This document shows positions 7,219 through 15,491 of a stretch of 64,000 nt of DNA, one piece after another; within the stretch, counting starts at the first letter, position 1, and each line of letters begins with the position of its first letter. Source of the DNA: Flammeovirgaceae bacterium (lineage in GTDB: Bacteria; Bacteroidota; Bacteroidia; Cytophagales; Cyclobacteriaceae). Made by a program: the position numbers and the translations under genes. The stretch spans positions 1,774,501 to 1,838,500 of the forward strand of contig JACJYU010000001.1 of assembly GCA_020635915.1 (NCBI GenBank). Reading direction: 5' to 3'. A model generated the notes under the pieces. That model did not search any database. It was given only the letters and a program-made list of their open reading frames with translations, and had not been told where the DNA came from.

Positions 7219-9081
7219 ATGTTTAGGGAATACGATGTGATTGTGGTAGGAGGGGGGCATGCCGGGTGTGAGGCCGCTGCCGCTGCCGCCAATATGGGTT
7301 CAAAAGTCCTTTTGGTCACCATGAATATGGCCACCATTGGCCAAATGTCATGCAACCCTGCCATGGGTGGTGTGGCCAAAGGCCAGATAGTACGGGAAAT
7401 AGATGCCCTTGGCGGATACTCCGGTATTGTGTCGGACAGGTCCATGATTCAGTTTAGGATGCTCAACCGATCCAAGGGGCCTGCCATGTGGAGCCCCCGG
7501 ACCCAAAACGACCGCATGAAATTCGCAGAAGAATGGAGGAAAGCCCTGGAGCAAACGCCCAATGTGGATTTTTGGCAGGAAATGGTAAAAGGGCTATTGG
7601 TAAAAGACGGCAAGGTCATTGGGGTGAAAACCTCACTGGGGCTGGAGATAAAATCAAAAGCCGTGGTCCTTACCAACGGCACCTTCCTCAACGGGCTCAT
7701 TCATATTGGGGAAAAACACTTTGGCGGGGGAAGGACAGGCGAAAAAGCCGCTACCGGCATCACGGAACAACTTATACAGTTGGGGTTTGAGTCGGGGAGG
7801 ATGAAAACCGGCACGCCCCCAAGGGTGGATGGCAGGTCGCTGGATTACTCAAAAATGGAGGAACAACCGGGCGATGAGCGTCCGGGAAAATTTTCTTTCA
7901 CCGGCACACAGCCCCTAGGCAAGCAAATGAGCTGTTGGATCACTTACACCAACGAAAATGTGCATCAGGAACTGGCAAAGGGTTTTGACAAATCGCCCAT
8001 GTTCCAGGGACGGATACAGGGGATCGGGCCACGGTATTGCCCCTCCATAGAAGATAAAATCAACCGGTTTGCGGATAAGGACCGCCACCAGATATTTGTG
8101 GAGCCGGAGGGGTGGAACACGGTAGAAATATATGTGAACGGCTTTTCCACCTCATTGCCGGAAGATGTTCAATACCAGGCACTTACCAAAATCCCGGGTT
8201 TTGAAAAGGCAAAAATGTTCCGTCCAGGCTATGCCATCGAGTACGATTACTTTCCCCCTACCCAGTTAAAACGCTCCCTTGAAACGCAACTTATTGATAA
8301 CCTGTACTTTGCGGGCCAGATCAACGGTACTACCGGCTATGAAGAGGCCGCTTGCCAGGGCCTGATGGCAGGCATAAACGCACACAACAAAATCAACGGG
8401 AATGAGGCGCTGGTCCTCAAAAGGTCGGAGGCCTACATAGGGGTGCTCATCGATGACCTGGTCAACAAAGGCACCATCGAGCCTTATCGCATGTTTACCT
8501 CCCGCGCGGAGTACAGGATATTGCTCCGGCAGGACAATGCCGATTTGCGCTTAACGGAAACCGGGCATAAGATTGGGTTGGCCGATGGCCAGCGCCTGCA
8601 AAGGGTATTGGAAAAAAAGGAAAAGGTGAACGAACTCATTGGCGAGCTGGAAAAACTGAAACTGGACCCTGCCTCGGTCAACGGAAACCTGGCCGGGCTA
8701 AAGTCTGCCATTATCAGGGAAAGGGTGCCGGTGGTCAATTTTCTAAAGCGCCCCGAAATTGGAATGCAGGAGTTGAAAAAAGTACACACGGCCATCAACG
8801 ATTACCTGTCGGGATTTCCCCAGGACGTACAGGAGCAGGCCGAGATACAGGTGAAGTACATTACCTATATCGACAGGGAAGAAAAACTGGCACAAAAAAT
8901 CGAAGGGCTTGAGCACTACAAGATAAAACCGGACTTCGATTACGACAGGGTGAAAGCGCTCTCTGCCGAAGCCAGGGAAAAACTGAAAAAAATAAAACCG
9001 GAAACACTCGGCCAGGCATCAAGGATCAGTGGCGTGTCGCCTGCAGACGTCTCGGTGCTTACTATATACATGGGAAAGTAA
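7219..9081 (+). CDS. mnmG: tRNA U34 carboxymethylaminomethyl-modifying enzyme MnmG (GidA)
   Basis: FAD-dependent partner of MnmE that adds carboxymethylaminomethyl groups to wobble uridine 34 of several tRNAs. The protein starts MFREYDVIVVGGGHAGCEAA with the dinucleotide-binding GxGxxG. It continues with the conserved MSCNPAMGGVAKGQIVREIDA, RGPAMWSPR-like KGPAMWSPR, GTFLNGLIHIG, GRTGE and MKTGTPPR motifs, and a C-terminal helical MnmE/tRNA-binding region. From ATG 7219 it is 620 aa, the usual length. Starts at GTG 7177 or ATG 7189 are open in frame but run through parS site 2 and add residues atypical of the family. mnmG is a classical neighbour of replication origins in many bacteria. Confidence 0.96.
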   Translation: MFREYDVIVVGGGHAGCEAAAAAANMGSKVLLVTMNMATIGQMSCNPAMGGVAKGQIVREIDALGGYSGIVSDRSMIQFRMLNRSKGPAMWSPRTQNDRMKFAEEWRKALEQTPNVDFWQEMVKGLLVKDGKVIGVKTSLGLEIKSKAVVLTNGTFLNGLIHIGEKHFGGGRTGEKAATGITEQLIQLGFESGRMKTGTPPRVDGRSLDYSKMEEQPGDERPGKFSFTGTQPLGKQMSCWITYTNENVHQELAKGFDKSPMFQGRIQGIGPRYCPSIEDKINRFADKDRHQIFVEPEGWNTVEIYVNGFSTSLPEDVQYQALTKIPGFEKAKMFRPGYAIEYDYFPPTQLKRSLETQLIDNLYFAGQINGTTGYEEAACQGLMAGINAHNKINGNEALVLKRSEAYIGVLIDDLVNKGTIEPYRMFTSRAEYRILLRQDNADLRLTETGHKIGLADGQRLQRVLEKKEKVNELIGELEKLKLDPASVNGNLAGLKSAIIRERVPVVNFLKRPEIGMQELKKVHTAINDYLSGFPQDVQEQAEIQVKYITYIDREEKLAQKIEGLEHYKIKPDFDYDRVKALSAEAREKLKKIKPETLGQASRISGVSPADVSVLTIYMGK

Positions 9082-9084
9082 CCG

Positions 9085-9987
9085 ATGCAAACGGAGTGGG
9101 TAAAAATTTGTCCGGTTTGCAAAGGCACGGTATTTGAAACGGTGATGCAATGCACAGACCACACCTATAGCCATCAACCTTTTGTCCTGCAACAATGCCC
9201 ATCGTGCCAACTGCTGCTAACCAACCCCCGGCCCGGCCCCAATGCCATCGGTGGTTTTTATCAATCGGATGAATACATTTCCCACAACCGCAAGGCCAGG
9301 TCCTTTTTCGATTGGGCCTACCTGAAGGCGAGGAACCATACCCTGCAATGGAAACACAAACTGATTGCTTCCCGCAAGGCCACAGGGGCCATCCTGGATT
9401 ATGGTTGTGGCACGGGCGAGTTTATCCATTACATGGCCCATAAAGATTGGGGCGCTTATGCGGTAGAACCCTCCGGGCTAGCCCGGGGCAAAGCCAGGCA
9501 GTTGGCGGCCGGCAAACCCTTGCCCATATACGAATCCCTTGAAGGGCTGGGGGGAAAAAAGTTTGATGTCATTACGCTCTGGCACGTATTGGAGCACGTT
9601 CCCCATCCCGGCCAACTCCTGGCCACGTTGAAAGCGAAATTGAACGAAGGCGGCCTGGTTTTTGTGGCCGTGCCCAACCACGAGTCATACGATGCGCGCC
9701 ACTATAAACAGCATTGGGCGGCATACGATGTGCCCCGCCATTTTTGGCATTTTGCCCAAGCCAACATGGTGCAATTGCTCCAGCAAAATGGGCTGGCCCA
9801 TTTGGAAACCATCCCCATGAAATTGGATGCCTACTATGTTTCTTTGTTGAGTGAGAAGTACAAAAACAATTTGCACCACAACCTGGCAACGCCCTTCATG
9901 GCTATGCGCACCGCATGGAAGTCAAATGCGGAGGCCCGAAAAACGTCAAATTATTCCAGCCTTACCTATATTGCCGGCCATGCGTAG
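9085..9987 (+). CDS. Class I SAM-dependent methyltransferase with N-terminal zinc ribbon
   Basis: The N-terminus has a four-cysteine zinc-ribbon pattern (CPVC near residue 9, CPSC near residue 39). The methyltransferase core follows with SAM-binding motif ILDYGCGTGEF near residue 110, an acidic loop YAVEPSG, and FDVITLWHVLEHVPHP near 155. This architecture fits the Methyltransf_23 group, whose substrates are diverse; the target here is unknown. It starts three bases after the mnmG stop and overlaps the next gene by 8 bp (ATGCGTAG), so it probably belongs to the mnmG transcript. Confidence 0.85.
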   Translation: MQTEWVKICPVCKGTVFETVMQCTDHTYSHQPFVLQQCPSCQLLLTNPRPGPNAIGGFYQSDEYISHNRKARSFFDWAYLKARNHTLQWKHKLIASRKATGAILDYGCGTGEFIHYMAHKDWGAYAVEPSGLARGKARQLAAGKPLPIYESLEGLGGKKFDVITLWHVLEHVPHPGQLLATLKAKLNEGGLVFVAVPNHESYDARHYKQHWAAYDVPRHFWHFAQANMVQLLQQNGLAHLETIPMKLDAYYVSLLSEKYKNNLHHNLATPFMAMRTAWKSNAEARKTSNYSSLTYIAGHA

Positions 9988-11689
9988 GGTAATTGTTGGT
10001 TTTGCCGCTTTCTTCTACATCTTGTTGCTTTGGGGCTGTGCCAACCAGACAACCCCCACCGGTGGGCCAAAAGACGAAACCCCGCCCAGGTTGCTCAGGT
10101 CTGTCCCCGCCAATAAAGAGCGCAACTTCAAGGGTAAGAACATTGAATTGGTTTTTGATGAAACCGTGGCCCTCAACAACCCAAAAGATGAAATACTGAT
10201 ATCCCCGACAACCCAACAGGAGGTCGAGTTCAAAGTAAGGAAAAACATAGTAACCATAACGCCAAAGGAGGGCTGGAAGGACAGCACCACCTATTCCATA
10301 TCCTTCAGGGAAGGGATAAGGGACATCACCGAAAACAATGCGCCTCAAAACCTGAAGTTGGCATTTAGCACCGGGCCATCGATTGATTCAATGTTGGTGG
10401 CCGGCAGGGTCAAGATGGCCATGGACATAAAAATCCCGGAAAAAATCACGGTGGCCCTTTATGAACGGGATACCTTCAACATATTTGAAGATAAGCCAAA
10501 CTATTTCACGCTTATCGACAAGAAGGCAACCTATAGCCTGGAAAATATCAAAAGGGGCACCTACTATATCTATGCCTTCAAAGACAACAACAAAAACCTG
10601 AAAGTGGAAAGCCGGACGGAAAAATTTGCCTTTCTCGCAAACCCTATTGACCTGACAGGCCCGGTGGACTCACTTGTACTGCCCCTGGTGGGGATGGACA
10701 TGCGCCCCCTGGCCATCAACTACATCCGGAACAACGGCCTCCTGACCAAAATAAAATTCAACAAAAACATTGTCGGATACCAGGTCCGCACCGGGAACGG
10801 CCAAGGCTTTGCCCACTCTTTTGGTGACGACCAAACCGAAGTGTCGATCTACAATCCCAAGCCCATTAAGGACAGCCTGGAAGTATTTCTCCATGCCTCC
10901 GACAGCATACAATCACTGGTGGACACGGTCTTTTACATCAAACCGGTGACGGCAAACAGTATACCTGCGGATTTTAAATCCACGGCCGGCCCCATTGGGT
11001 ACAATCTCAAAACAAACCTGGTAGTGCAGGAATTTACATTCTCCAAACCGGTAAAGTCCATCCATTTCGACAGCCTCTTCATTCGGTTGGATTCATTGAA
11101 CAAAATACCGCTTACGAAAAAAGACATCACGTACGACACTATCTTCAAAAAACTAAAAATAGCCAAGGCCGTTCCGTTCGATTCGCTTTTCCGGAAACCA
11201 CCACCCCCTCCTTTGCCAGGGGATGGCACGGGAAAAACCAAAGGCCAGGAACCCCTGCCACGGGCACGGCCACTCCTTCCTCCCCAACCCGAACTGACCC
11301 TTGCCAAAGGGGCAATCATAAGCCAGGAAGGCGACACGTTAAAACCTCAAAAATTTGTGGTGCCGGAAATAAAAAAACAGTCCACTGGCACATTGCTGGT
11401 AAAAGTGGACACCCAGGAACCGTATTATATTGTTCAGCTAACGGGAACGGACGGTACGGTGGTGGAGGAAGCGGCCAACGTAAAGGAATATGCATTTGAA
11501 TACCTTGCCGCGCGCAATTACAGGATAAGGGTAATTATTGACAGGAACAACAATGGAAAATGGGACCCCGGTAACTTCTTTACCAGGGAGGAGCCCGAAC
11601 CCACCTGGTTTTATAAAACCCAGGACAAAAAGTACGATTTCCCCATTCGGGCCAATTGGGAACTAGGCCCGATAATGTTGATATTTTAG
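9980..11689 (+). CDS. Lipoprotein with N-terminal bacterial Ig-like domain (Big_5/SbsA-like)
   Basis: Predicted outer-membrane or periplasmic lipoprotein of 569 aa. The signal peptide has a lipobox-like LLLWGC near residue 17. It is followed by the characteristic NQTTPTGGPKDETPP segment and an Ig-like domain (RLLRSVPANKE, IELVFDETVAL, LISPTTQQEVEF) found in many Bacteroidota surface proteins. A carboxypeptidase-regulatory-like region follows (YSLENIKRGTYYIYAFKDNNKN). A proline-rich stretch lies near residues 405-430. ATG 9980 is chosen because it gives the signal peptide; the frame is open upstream but out of context. The function is not known. It ends at the start of the DnaA-box region. Confidence 0.8.
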   Translation: MRRVIVGFAAFFYILLLWGCANQTTPTGGPKDETPPRLLRSVPANKERNFKGKNIELVFDETVALNNPKDEILISPTTQQEVEFKVRKNIVTITPKEGWKDSTTYSISFREGIRDITENNAPQNLKLAFSTGPSIDSMLVAGRVKMAMDIKIPEKITVALYERDTFNIFEDKPNYFTLIDKKATYSLENIKRGTYYIYAFKDNNKNLKVESRTEKFAFLANPIDLTGPVDSLVLPLVGMDMRPLAINYIRNNGLLTKIKFNKNIVGYQVRTGNGQGFAHSFGDDQTEVSIYNPKPIKDSLEVFLHASDSIQSLVDTVFYIKPVTANSIPADFKSTAGPIGYNLKTNLVVQEFTFSKPVKSIHFDSLFIRLDSLNKIPLTKKDITYDTIFKKLKIAKAVPFDSLFRKPPPPPLPGDGTGKTKGQEPLPRARPLLPPQPELTLAKGAIISQEGDTLKPQKFVVPEIKKQSTGTLLVKVDTQEPYYIVQLTGTDGTVVEEAANVKEYAFEYLAARNYRIRVIIDRNNNGKWDPGNFFTREEPEPTWFYKTQDKKYDFPIRANWELGPIMLIF

Positions 11690-11793
11690 GCCCCATGTGG
11701 AATTCTCACCCAAACTGGAGGGTGCCCTTGTGGTTTGGCAAAAATCCTTTCACAAATGATTTTTCTCGTTGATAACTCCCGGGCAAACTATAT

Positions 11794-11802
11794 TCATCCA
11801 CA
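11794..11802 (+). promoter_or_regulatory. Weak DnaA box
   Basis: TCATCCACA, one mismatch from TTATCCACA, in the same orientation as the two perfect boxes. Confidence 0.4.
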
Positions 11803-11812
11803 GTTCGTTAAT

Positions 11813-11821
11813 TTGTGCACA
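11813..11821 (+). promoter_or_regulatory. Weak DnaA box
   Basis: TTGTGCACA fits the relaxed DnaA box TTnTnCACA. It is nearly self-complementary, so it could be read on either strand. Confidence 0.35.
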
Positions 11822-11905
11822 GCGTGGACCCACATATTTCAAAATTGTGGAATATCCAATGAAAACATTGCAATAGGTCCAATTCAACGGATTTTCATAC
11901 AGTAC

Positions 11906-11914
11906 TTATCCACA
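11906..11914 (+). promoter_or_regulatory. DnaA box (perfect)
   Basis: TTATCCACA, identical to the high-affinity E. coli DnaA box, preceded by TAC and followed by TATT. Confidence 0.72.
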
Positions 11915-11944
11915 TATTAAAACCAGGAACCTGCTACCTCATAC

Positions 11945-11953
11945 TTATCCACA
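11945..11953 (+). promoter_or_regulatory. DnaA box (perfect), adjacent to AT-rich stretch
   Basis: TTATCCACA, 39 bp downstream of the other perfect box. It shares the 5' context TACTTATCCACA and ends one base before the start codon of the TPR gene. Confidence 0.72.
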
Positions 11954-11954
11954 A

Positions 11955-13856
11955 ATGCACAGCCCTTATAATACTTATTTAAATTATATATTTAATAGAA
12001 TAACATTAGGGTGTCTGCTATGTGCATTAACCTTTGGGACCTCGCTGGCACAAGACCGGTCTGAAATTCAAATTGCCAATGAATACGTCCTAAAAGGGGA
12101 AAAGGAAAAAGCGTTGAAAGTATATGAGGGCCTGGCAAAAAATGTTGTCAACATTCCATTCATACATAACGATTATCTCAACCTAATGTTAGACCTTGGC
12201 AAGTACAAAGATGCCGAGGATTATGTGGAAAGGCTTATTCGTAAACATGACGACCGTTTTAATTACCGTCTCGATCTTGGTTTGGTTTACATCAGGAGTG
12301 GGGACGTCCCAAAAGCCGAAAAGCAATTCAAAAGTGTTATCAAGGCCAACGCGAACGACATTTACAGGATCAAATCCATTTCTGATTATTTGGCTTCGCA
12401 ACGCCTTACGGACTATGCCGTTATGGCCATGCAGGAAGCAAGGCAGGTACATGCCAACCAGACGCTCTTTACGCTGGAACTGGCCAATCTTTACCGCCTG
12501 CAGGGAAACCGGGACGCCATGGTGGGGGAGTACCTCAATTACGTTACGCAAACCCCGGGTAACATCAATTATGTAAAGAACCTTTTGCAAATACTGCTCA
12601 CCAAGCCCGAAGAGATGGAAGCGCTGGAGCGGTTACTGTATGAAGAGGTGCAAAAGAACCCGGATTCGGAAGTCTATGCCGATCTATTGATATGGACCAA
12701 CCTGCAGCAAAAGAATTTTTATGGGGCCTTTATCCAGGCGAGGGCCTTCGACAAACGGTTCAAAAGCGAATTTTCAAAAACATTGGAAATAGCCAACATA
12801 GCGCTGAGCAATGAAGACTTTGAAAACGCTGACAGGGGTTTTTCCTATGTGGTAAAGGAATATGGCAACACCGACAATTACCTCCCTGCACGCCTTGGCC
12901 AGATACGCGCGCGGGAGGCCAAAGTGAAAAAAAGCTATCCTGTGAGTAAGGATTCGGTGCGCTACCTGATTGGCGAATACCAGTCGTTTGTGGACAGCTA
13001 CCCGAACAACCCCAATGCCTACGAGGCCATTTTAAACCAGGCAATGCTCTTTGCCTACCAGTTGGACGAAAAAGATGCGGCCATTGGGAAACTGGGCATG
13101 CTTATCGAAAACCCCCGGGTAGCGCCCTACATCAAGGCAAAGGCAAAGCTCGAACTGGGCGATATCTATATGCTCAAAGAAGAGCCCTGGGAATCGACCC
13201 TGTTGTATTCCCAGGTGGAACGCTCTCAGCGGGAAACCCCCATTGGATATGAAGCCAAGCTCCGCAACGCAAAACTGTCTTACTATAAAGGCGACTTTGC
13301 CCTGGCGCAGGAGCATTTGGACATCTTGAAAGAGGCCACCACAAGGGAAATTGCCAATGACGCCATGGACCTAAGCATCAGGATAAAGGAAAACACGGCC
13401 TTTGACAGTACCGGCACCGCATTAAAGGAATTTGCGGCCATTGAGTTGTTGCTCCATCAAAACAAAGTGGACAGCGCATTGTTGAGGATAGCGGGCCTGA
13501 AAAAAGGGATTATGCCTTCGCGTGCGGCAGACAGCACCATGGCAACATTTTCAAACGCCACCATTTTGGATGATGTGTATTGGCTGGAGGCCCAAATACG
13601 GTTGAAGCGCGGGGAGTTTGACCAGTCCTATGCTTTGTTGCAAAAAATATTGGATGAGTATGGCGAGGACATCCTGGCCGATGACGCCTTTTTCATGCAA
13701 GGCGACATCCTGGAGCATTATAAACACGATAAGGAGGCCGCCATGAAAGTTTACCTGGAATTTTTGAACCGGTTTCCGGGAAGCGTGTATGCCGCGGAGG
13801 CGCGAAAGCGCTACAGGCAGTTGCGCGGTGATTTTGACCACCAGCCTTTTCAATAA
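11955..13856 (+). CDS. Secreted tetratricopeptide-repeat protein
   Basis: A 633-aa protein with an N-terminal signal peptide ending near SLAQ (residue 33), then TPR-type helical repeats through most of the length (for example ALKVYEGLAKN, DVPKAEKQFKSVIKAN, FDQSYALLQKILDEY, KEAAMKVYLEFLNRFPGS). The C-terminal repeats resemble YfgC/BamD-like scaffolds. ATG 11955 is the only canonical start that keeps the signal peptide, so its first 16 codons are the AT-rich stretch of the candidate origin. A periplasmic protein-interaction role is inferred; no catalytic motif is visible. It is last in the co-directional mnmG-side run. Confidence 0.8.
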   Translation: MHSPYNTYLNYIFNRITLGCLLCALTFGTSLAQDRSEIQIANEYVLKGEKEKALKVYEGLAKNVVNIPFIHNDYLNLMLDLGKYKDAEDYVERLIRKHDDRFNYRLDLGLVYIRSGDVPKAEKQFKSVIKANANDIYRIKSISDYLASQRLTDYAVMAMQEARQVHANQTLFTLELANLYRLQGNRDAMVGEYLNYVTQTPGNINYVKNLLQILLTKPEEMEALERLLYEEVQKNPDSEVYADLLIWTNLQQKNFYGAFIQARAFDKRFKSEFSKTLEIANIALSNEDFENADRGFSYVVKEYGNTDNYLPARLGQIRAREAKVKKSYPVSKDSVRYLIGEYQSFVDSYPNNPNAYEAILNQAMLFAYQLDEKDAAIGKLGMLIENPRVAPYIKAKAKLELGDIYMLKEEPWESTLLYSQVERSQRETPIGYEAKLRNAKLSYYKGDFALAQEHLDILKEATTREIANDAMDLSIRIKENTAFDSTGTALKEFAAIELLLHQNKVDSALLRIAGLKKGIMPSRAADSTMATFSNATILDDVYWLEAQIRLKRGEFDQSYALLQKILDEYGEDILADDAFFMQGDILEHYKHDKEAAMKVYLEFLNRFPGSVYAAEARKRYRQLRGDFDHQPFQ

Positions 13857-13896
13857 AACCAGCTTGGCCAATGGGGTTTTCCCTTTGACACAACCC

Positions 13897-13926
13897 TTTG
13901 ACAGCTAATTTTTCTTGCTACATTTA
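13897..13926 (+). promoter_or_regulatory. Promoter of the Cys-rich protein gene
   Basis: TTTG (13897-13900), an 18-nt spacer, then TACATTTA (13919-13926), one mismatch from TAnnTTTG. The ATG follows 19 nt later. Confidence 0.5.
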
Positions 13927-13944
13927 GTTTTTAATGTATAGGCT

Positions 13945-14436
13945 ATGGTAGGAATCAAAAGCTTGTTGGTCAAATGTATTGTCCTTATCCTGTTAATTGG
14001 GGCCACGTCAAAATGCGCTCAAGAGACAGACCCAGAGGCTATCCTTTGCACAAACCCACTTTTTCCTTACTTGTGCGCTAGTGCTGGAAAATGCTGCTCC
14101 CTTCCATTTTATGGCAAGAACCTCAACAAATGCTATGGCACAATTGCGGAGTGTGCTGCTTCTGGGCAATCTTGTGAAACGTGCAGTATTGAAGCGAACA
14201 ACACGGCCTTTAAAGATTTTGTATATGCTAATTGGGATTGTGACGGATCGGCCGATTGTGAAACAAAAATGGGGGCGCCAAGTGGAACGGCAGGCCCATT
14301 TTGTGGGCCCACGGCCTGTCAGGCCTGGGGCGAAAAATTTGTTCCGGGGGCATATTCGTGCGGCAATGCACCCAAGAATACGCCAACAACAGGAGCCCCC
14401 CCGGATGGCTTGTGTTTTAAAACAGGTGACTTCTAA
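13945..14436 (+). CDS. Cysteine-rich secreted protein of unknown function
   Basis: A 163-aa exported protein. The first 25 residues form a signal peptide (KSLLVKCIVLILLIGATSKCAQ). The mature part holds about 14 cysteines spaced in pairs (KCC, ECAASGQSCETC, WDCDGSADCETK), which suggests a disulfide-stabilised fold. The end is Pro/Gly/Thr-rich. I do not recognise a family. An overlapping +2 frame (13997-14476) is also open, but it lacks the signal peptide and good promoter spacing. The gene has its own promoter and is lower in GC than the TPR gene, so it may be a recent acquisition. Confidence 0.6.
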   Translation: MVGIKSLLVKCIVLILLIGATSKCAQETDPEAILCTNPLFPYLCASAGKCCSLPFYGKNLNKCYGTIAECAASGQSCETCSIEANNTAFKDFVYANWDCDGSADCETKMGAPSGTAGPFCGPTACQAWGEKFVPGAYSCGNAPKNTPTTGAPPDGLCFKTGDF

Positions 14437-14504
14437 GTTAACGCGATTTGCTTTAGGAGGTGGATATGTTGATTAGGCATGGAAAAAGTATAAACGAGTG
14501 AACT

Positions 14505-14870
14505 ATGATGGAGGAGGGATCAACTAGCGAAAAGGCCAAGGCTTCACAAGTTTATAAAATGGCGAGAAAATTTGGGATTGAATTTCAACCCCAACAGCAA
14601 TTTGAATTCTTCTTTTACGCGGCCCAAGAGGACAACGCATCCAACCTGGCCATTGATTTGCACCAAATGAATTATGCCGTTGAACCGGTGAGAAGGTCGT
14701 CCGGCAATGGAAAATGGTTGATCAACGGCTGGACACACAGGATGAATTCGGATGAAGGGTCGGTAGGTGCCTGGTCAGGGCAAATGGGGAAGCTGGCCGC
14801 ACGGCACAATTGTGAATTTGATGGCTGGGGCTCTTTTGTTAACAAAATGGACAAAAAATTTTTATTATGA
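14505..14870 (+). CDS. RraB-like protein (RNase E inhibitor family)
   Basis: A 121-aa soluble protein. The segment FEFFFYAAQEDNASNLAIDLHQMNYAVEPV, the tryptophan strand WLINGWTHRMN, and the C-terminal LAARHNCEFDGWGSFV fit the RraB fold, where a conserved acidic-Asp-Gly-Trp motif closes the domain. RraB modulates RNase E in gammaproteobacteria; here the same activity is only inferred from fold. There are two adjacent ATGs (14505, 14508). The gene overlaps the following thioesterase start by 4 bp (ATGA), so the two are probably co-translated. Confidence 0.65.
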   Translation: MMEEGSTSEKAKASQVYKMARKFGIEFQPQQQFEFFFYAAQEDNASNLAIDLHQMNYAVEPVRRSSGNGKWLINGWTHRMNSDEGSVGAWSGQMGKLAARHNCEFDGWGSFVNKMDKKFLL

Positions 14871-15256
14871 ATTTCCATACTCGCAAATGGGTAAAGCCAG
14901 AAGATTTGAACCCCAACCTCACCTTGTTTGGGGGCAGGCTGTTGCAGTGGATAGACGAGGAGGCGGTGATCTACGCCATCCTGCAATTGGAAAACAAGCA
15001 TGTGGTGACAAAATATGTTTCCGAAATCAATTTTATCTCAGCGCCCAGGCAGGGCGATATTATTGAAATAGGGATTGTGGCCACCGCTTTTGGCCGCACC
15101 TCCATTACGCTCAGGTGCGAAGTCAGGAACAAGATGACCCGCCAGCCAATCCTTTCCATAGACAAATTGATCTTTGTGAACCTGGATGAAGGGGGAAAGC
15201 CGGTGCCCCACGGCAAAACAAAGGTTACCTATGTGAAGGACAGGCTCCCGAATTAG
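14867..15256 (+). CDS. Hotdog-fold acyl-CoA thioesterase (YciA/BFIT type)
   Basis: A 129-aa single hotdog domain. The characteristic active-site helix region is LTLFGGRLLQWIDEEAVIYA, with a catalytic acidic residue in DEEA. Later comes VSEINFISAPRQGDIIEIGIVATAFGRTSITLRCEV, the beta-sheet core. Family members hydrolyse acyl-CoA thioesters and work as homohexamers. It overlaps the RraB-like gene by 4 bp. Substrate chain length cannot be read from the sequence. Confidence 0.85.
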   Translation: MNFHTRKWVKPEDLNPNLTLFGGRLLQWIDEEAVIYAILQLENKHVVTKYVSEINFISAPRQGDIIEIGIVATAFGRTSITLRCEVRNKMTRQPILSIDKLIFVNLDEGGKPVPHGKTKVTYVKDRLPN

Positions 15257-15491
15257 GGCTGCGGCAACCTATTTTTTTCTTTTAGCAATTCCGGAAATTT
15301 AATTGACCTGAAGAAAATATGCTTTTTCTCTTGTTCGGATGGAGGCCGGCCACCCGGATTTTTCCAACCCTGTTAAGCCTGTCCCGGCCGTTTGATTGGG
15401 GATTTTGAAAAGCAATTCCACCTCTTTAACGGTGAAGGTTTTGCTGGGCCTCTAAAACCTCGTAATTATTCCAAAATTAGGAGATTGGCCG
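15257..15491. other. Intergenic region without recognised feature
   Basis: 235 bp between convergent genes. A few short GC-rich dyads (GGCCGGCC around 15345) are visible, but no convincing terminator or RNA. Confidence 0.4.

Larger units (their letters stand above)
11690..12005. other. oriC: Candidate chromosomal replication origin (oriC)
   Basis: A non-coding gap of 265 bp plus the first bases of the next gene. It holds two perfect DnaA boxes TTATCCACA in the same orientation (11906-11914 and 11945-11953). Weaker candidates are TCATCCACA (11794-11802) and TTGTGCACA (11813-11821). A strongly AT-rich stretch (11966-12004) follows immediately, as expected of a DNA unwinding element. Two parS-like sites lie 4.5 kb to the left beside mnmG. 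No dnaA gene is present, which is common for origins in this phylum. Assignment as oriC is inference until GC skew is checked. Confidence 0.68.

Noticed and set aside
13997..14476. Long open frame overlapping the Cys-rich protein
   Set aside because: No signal peptide, promoter spacing poorer, and composition looks like an out-of-frame reading of 13945-14436.
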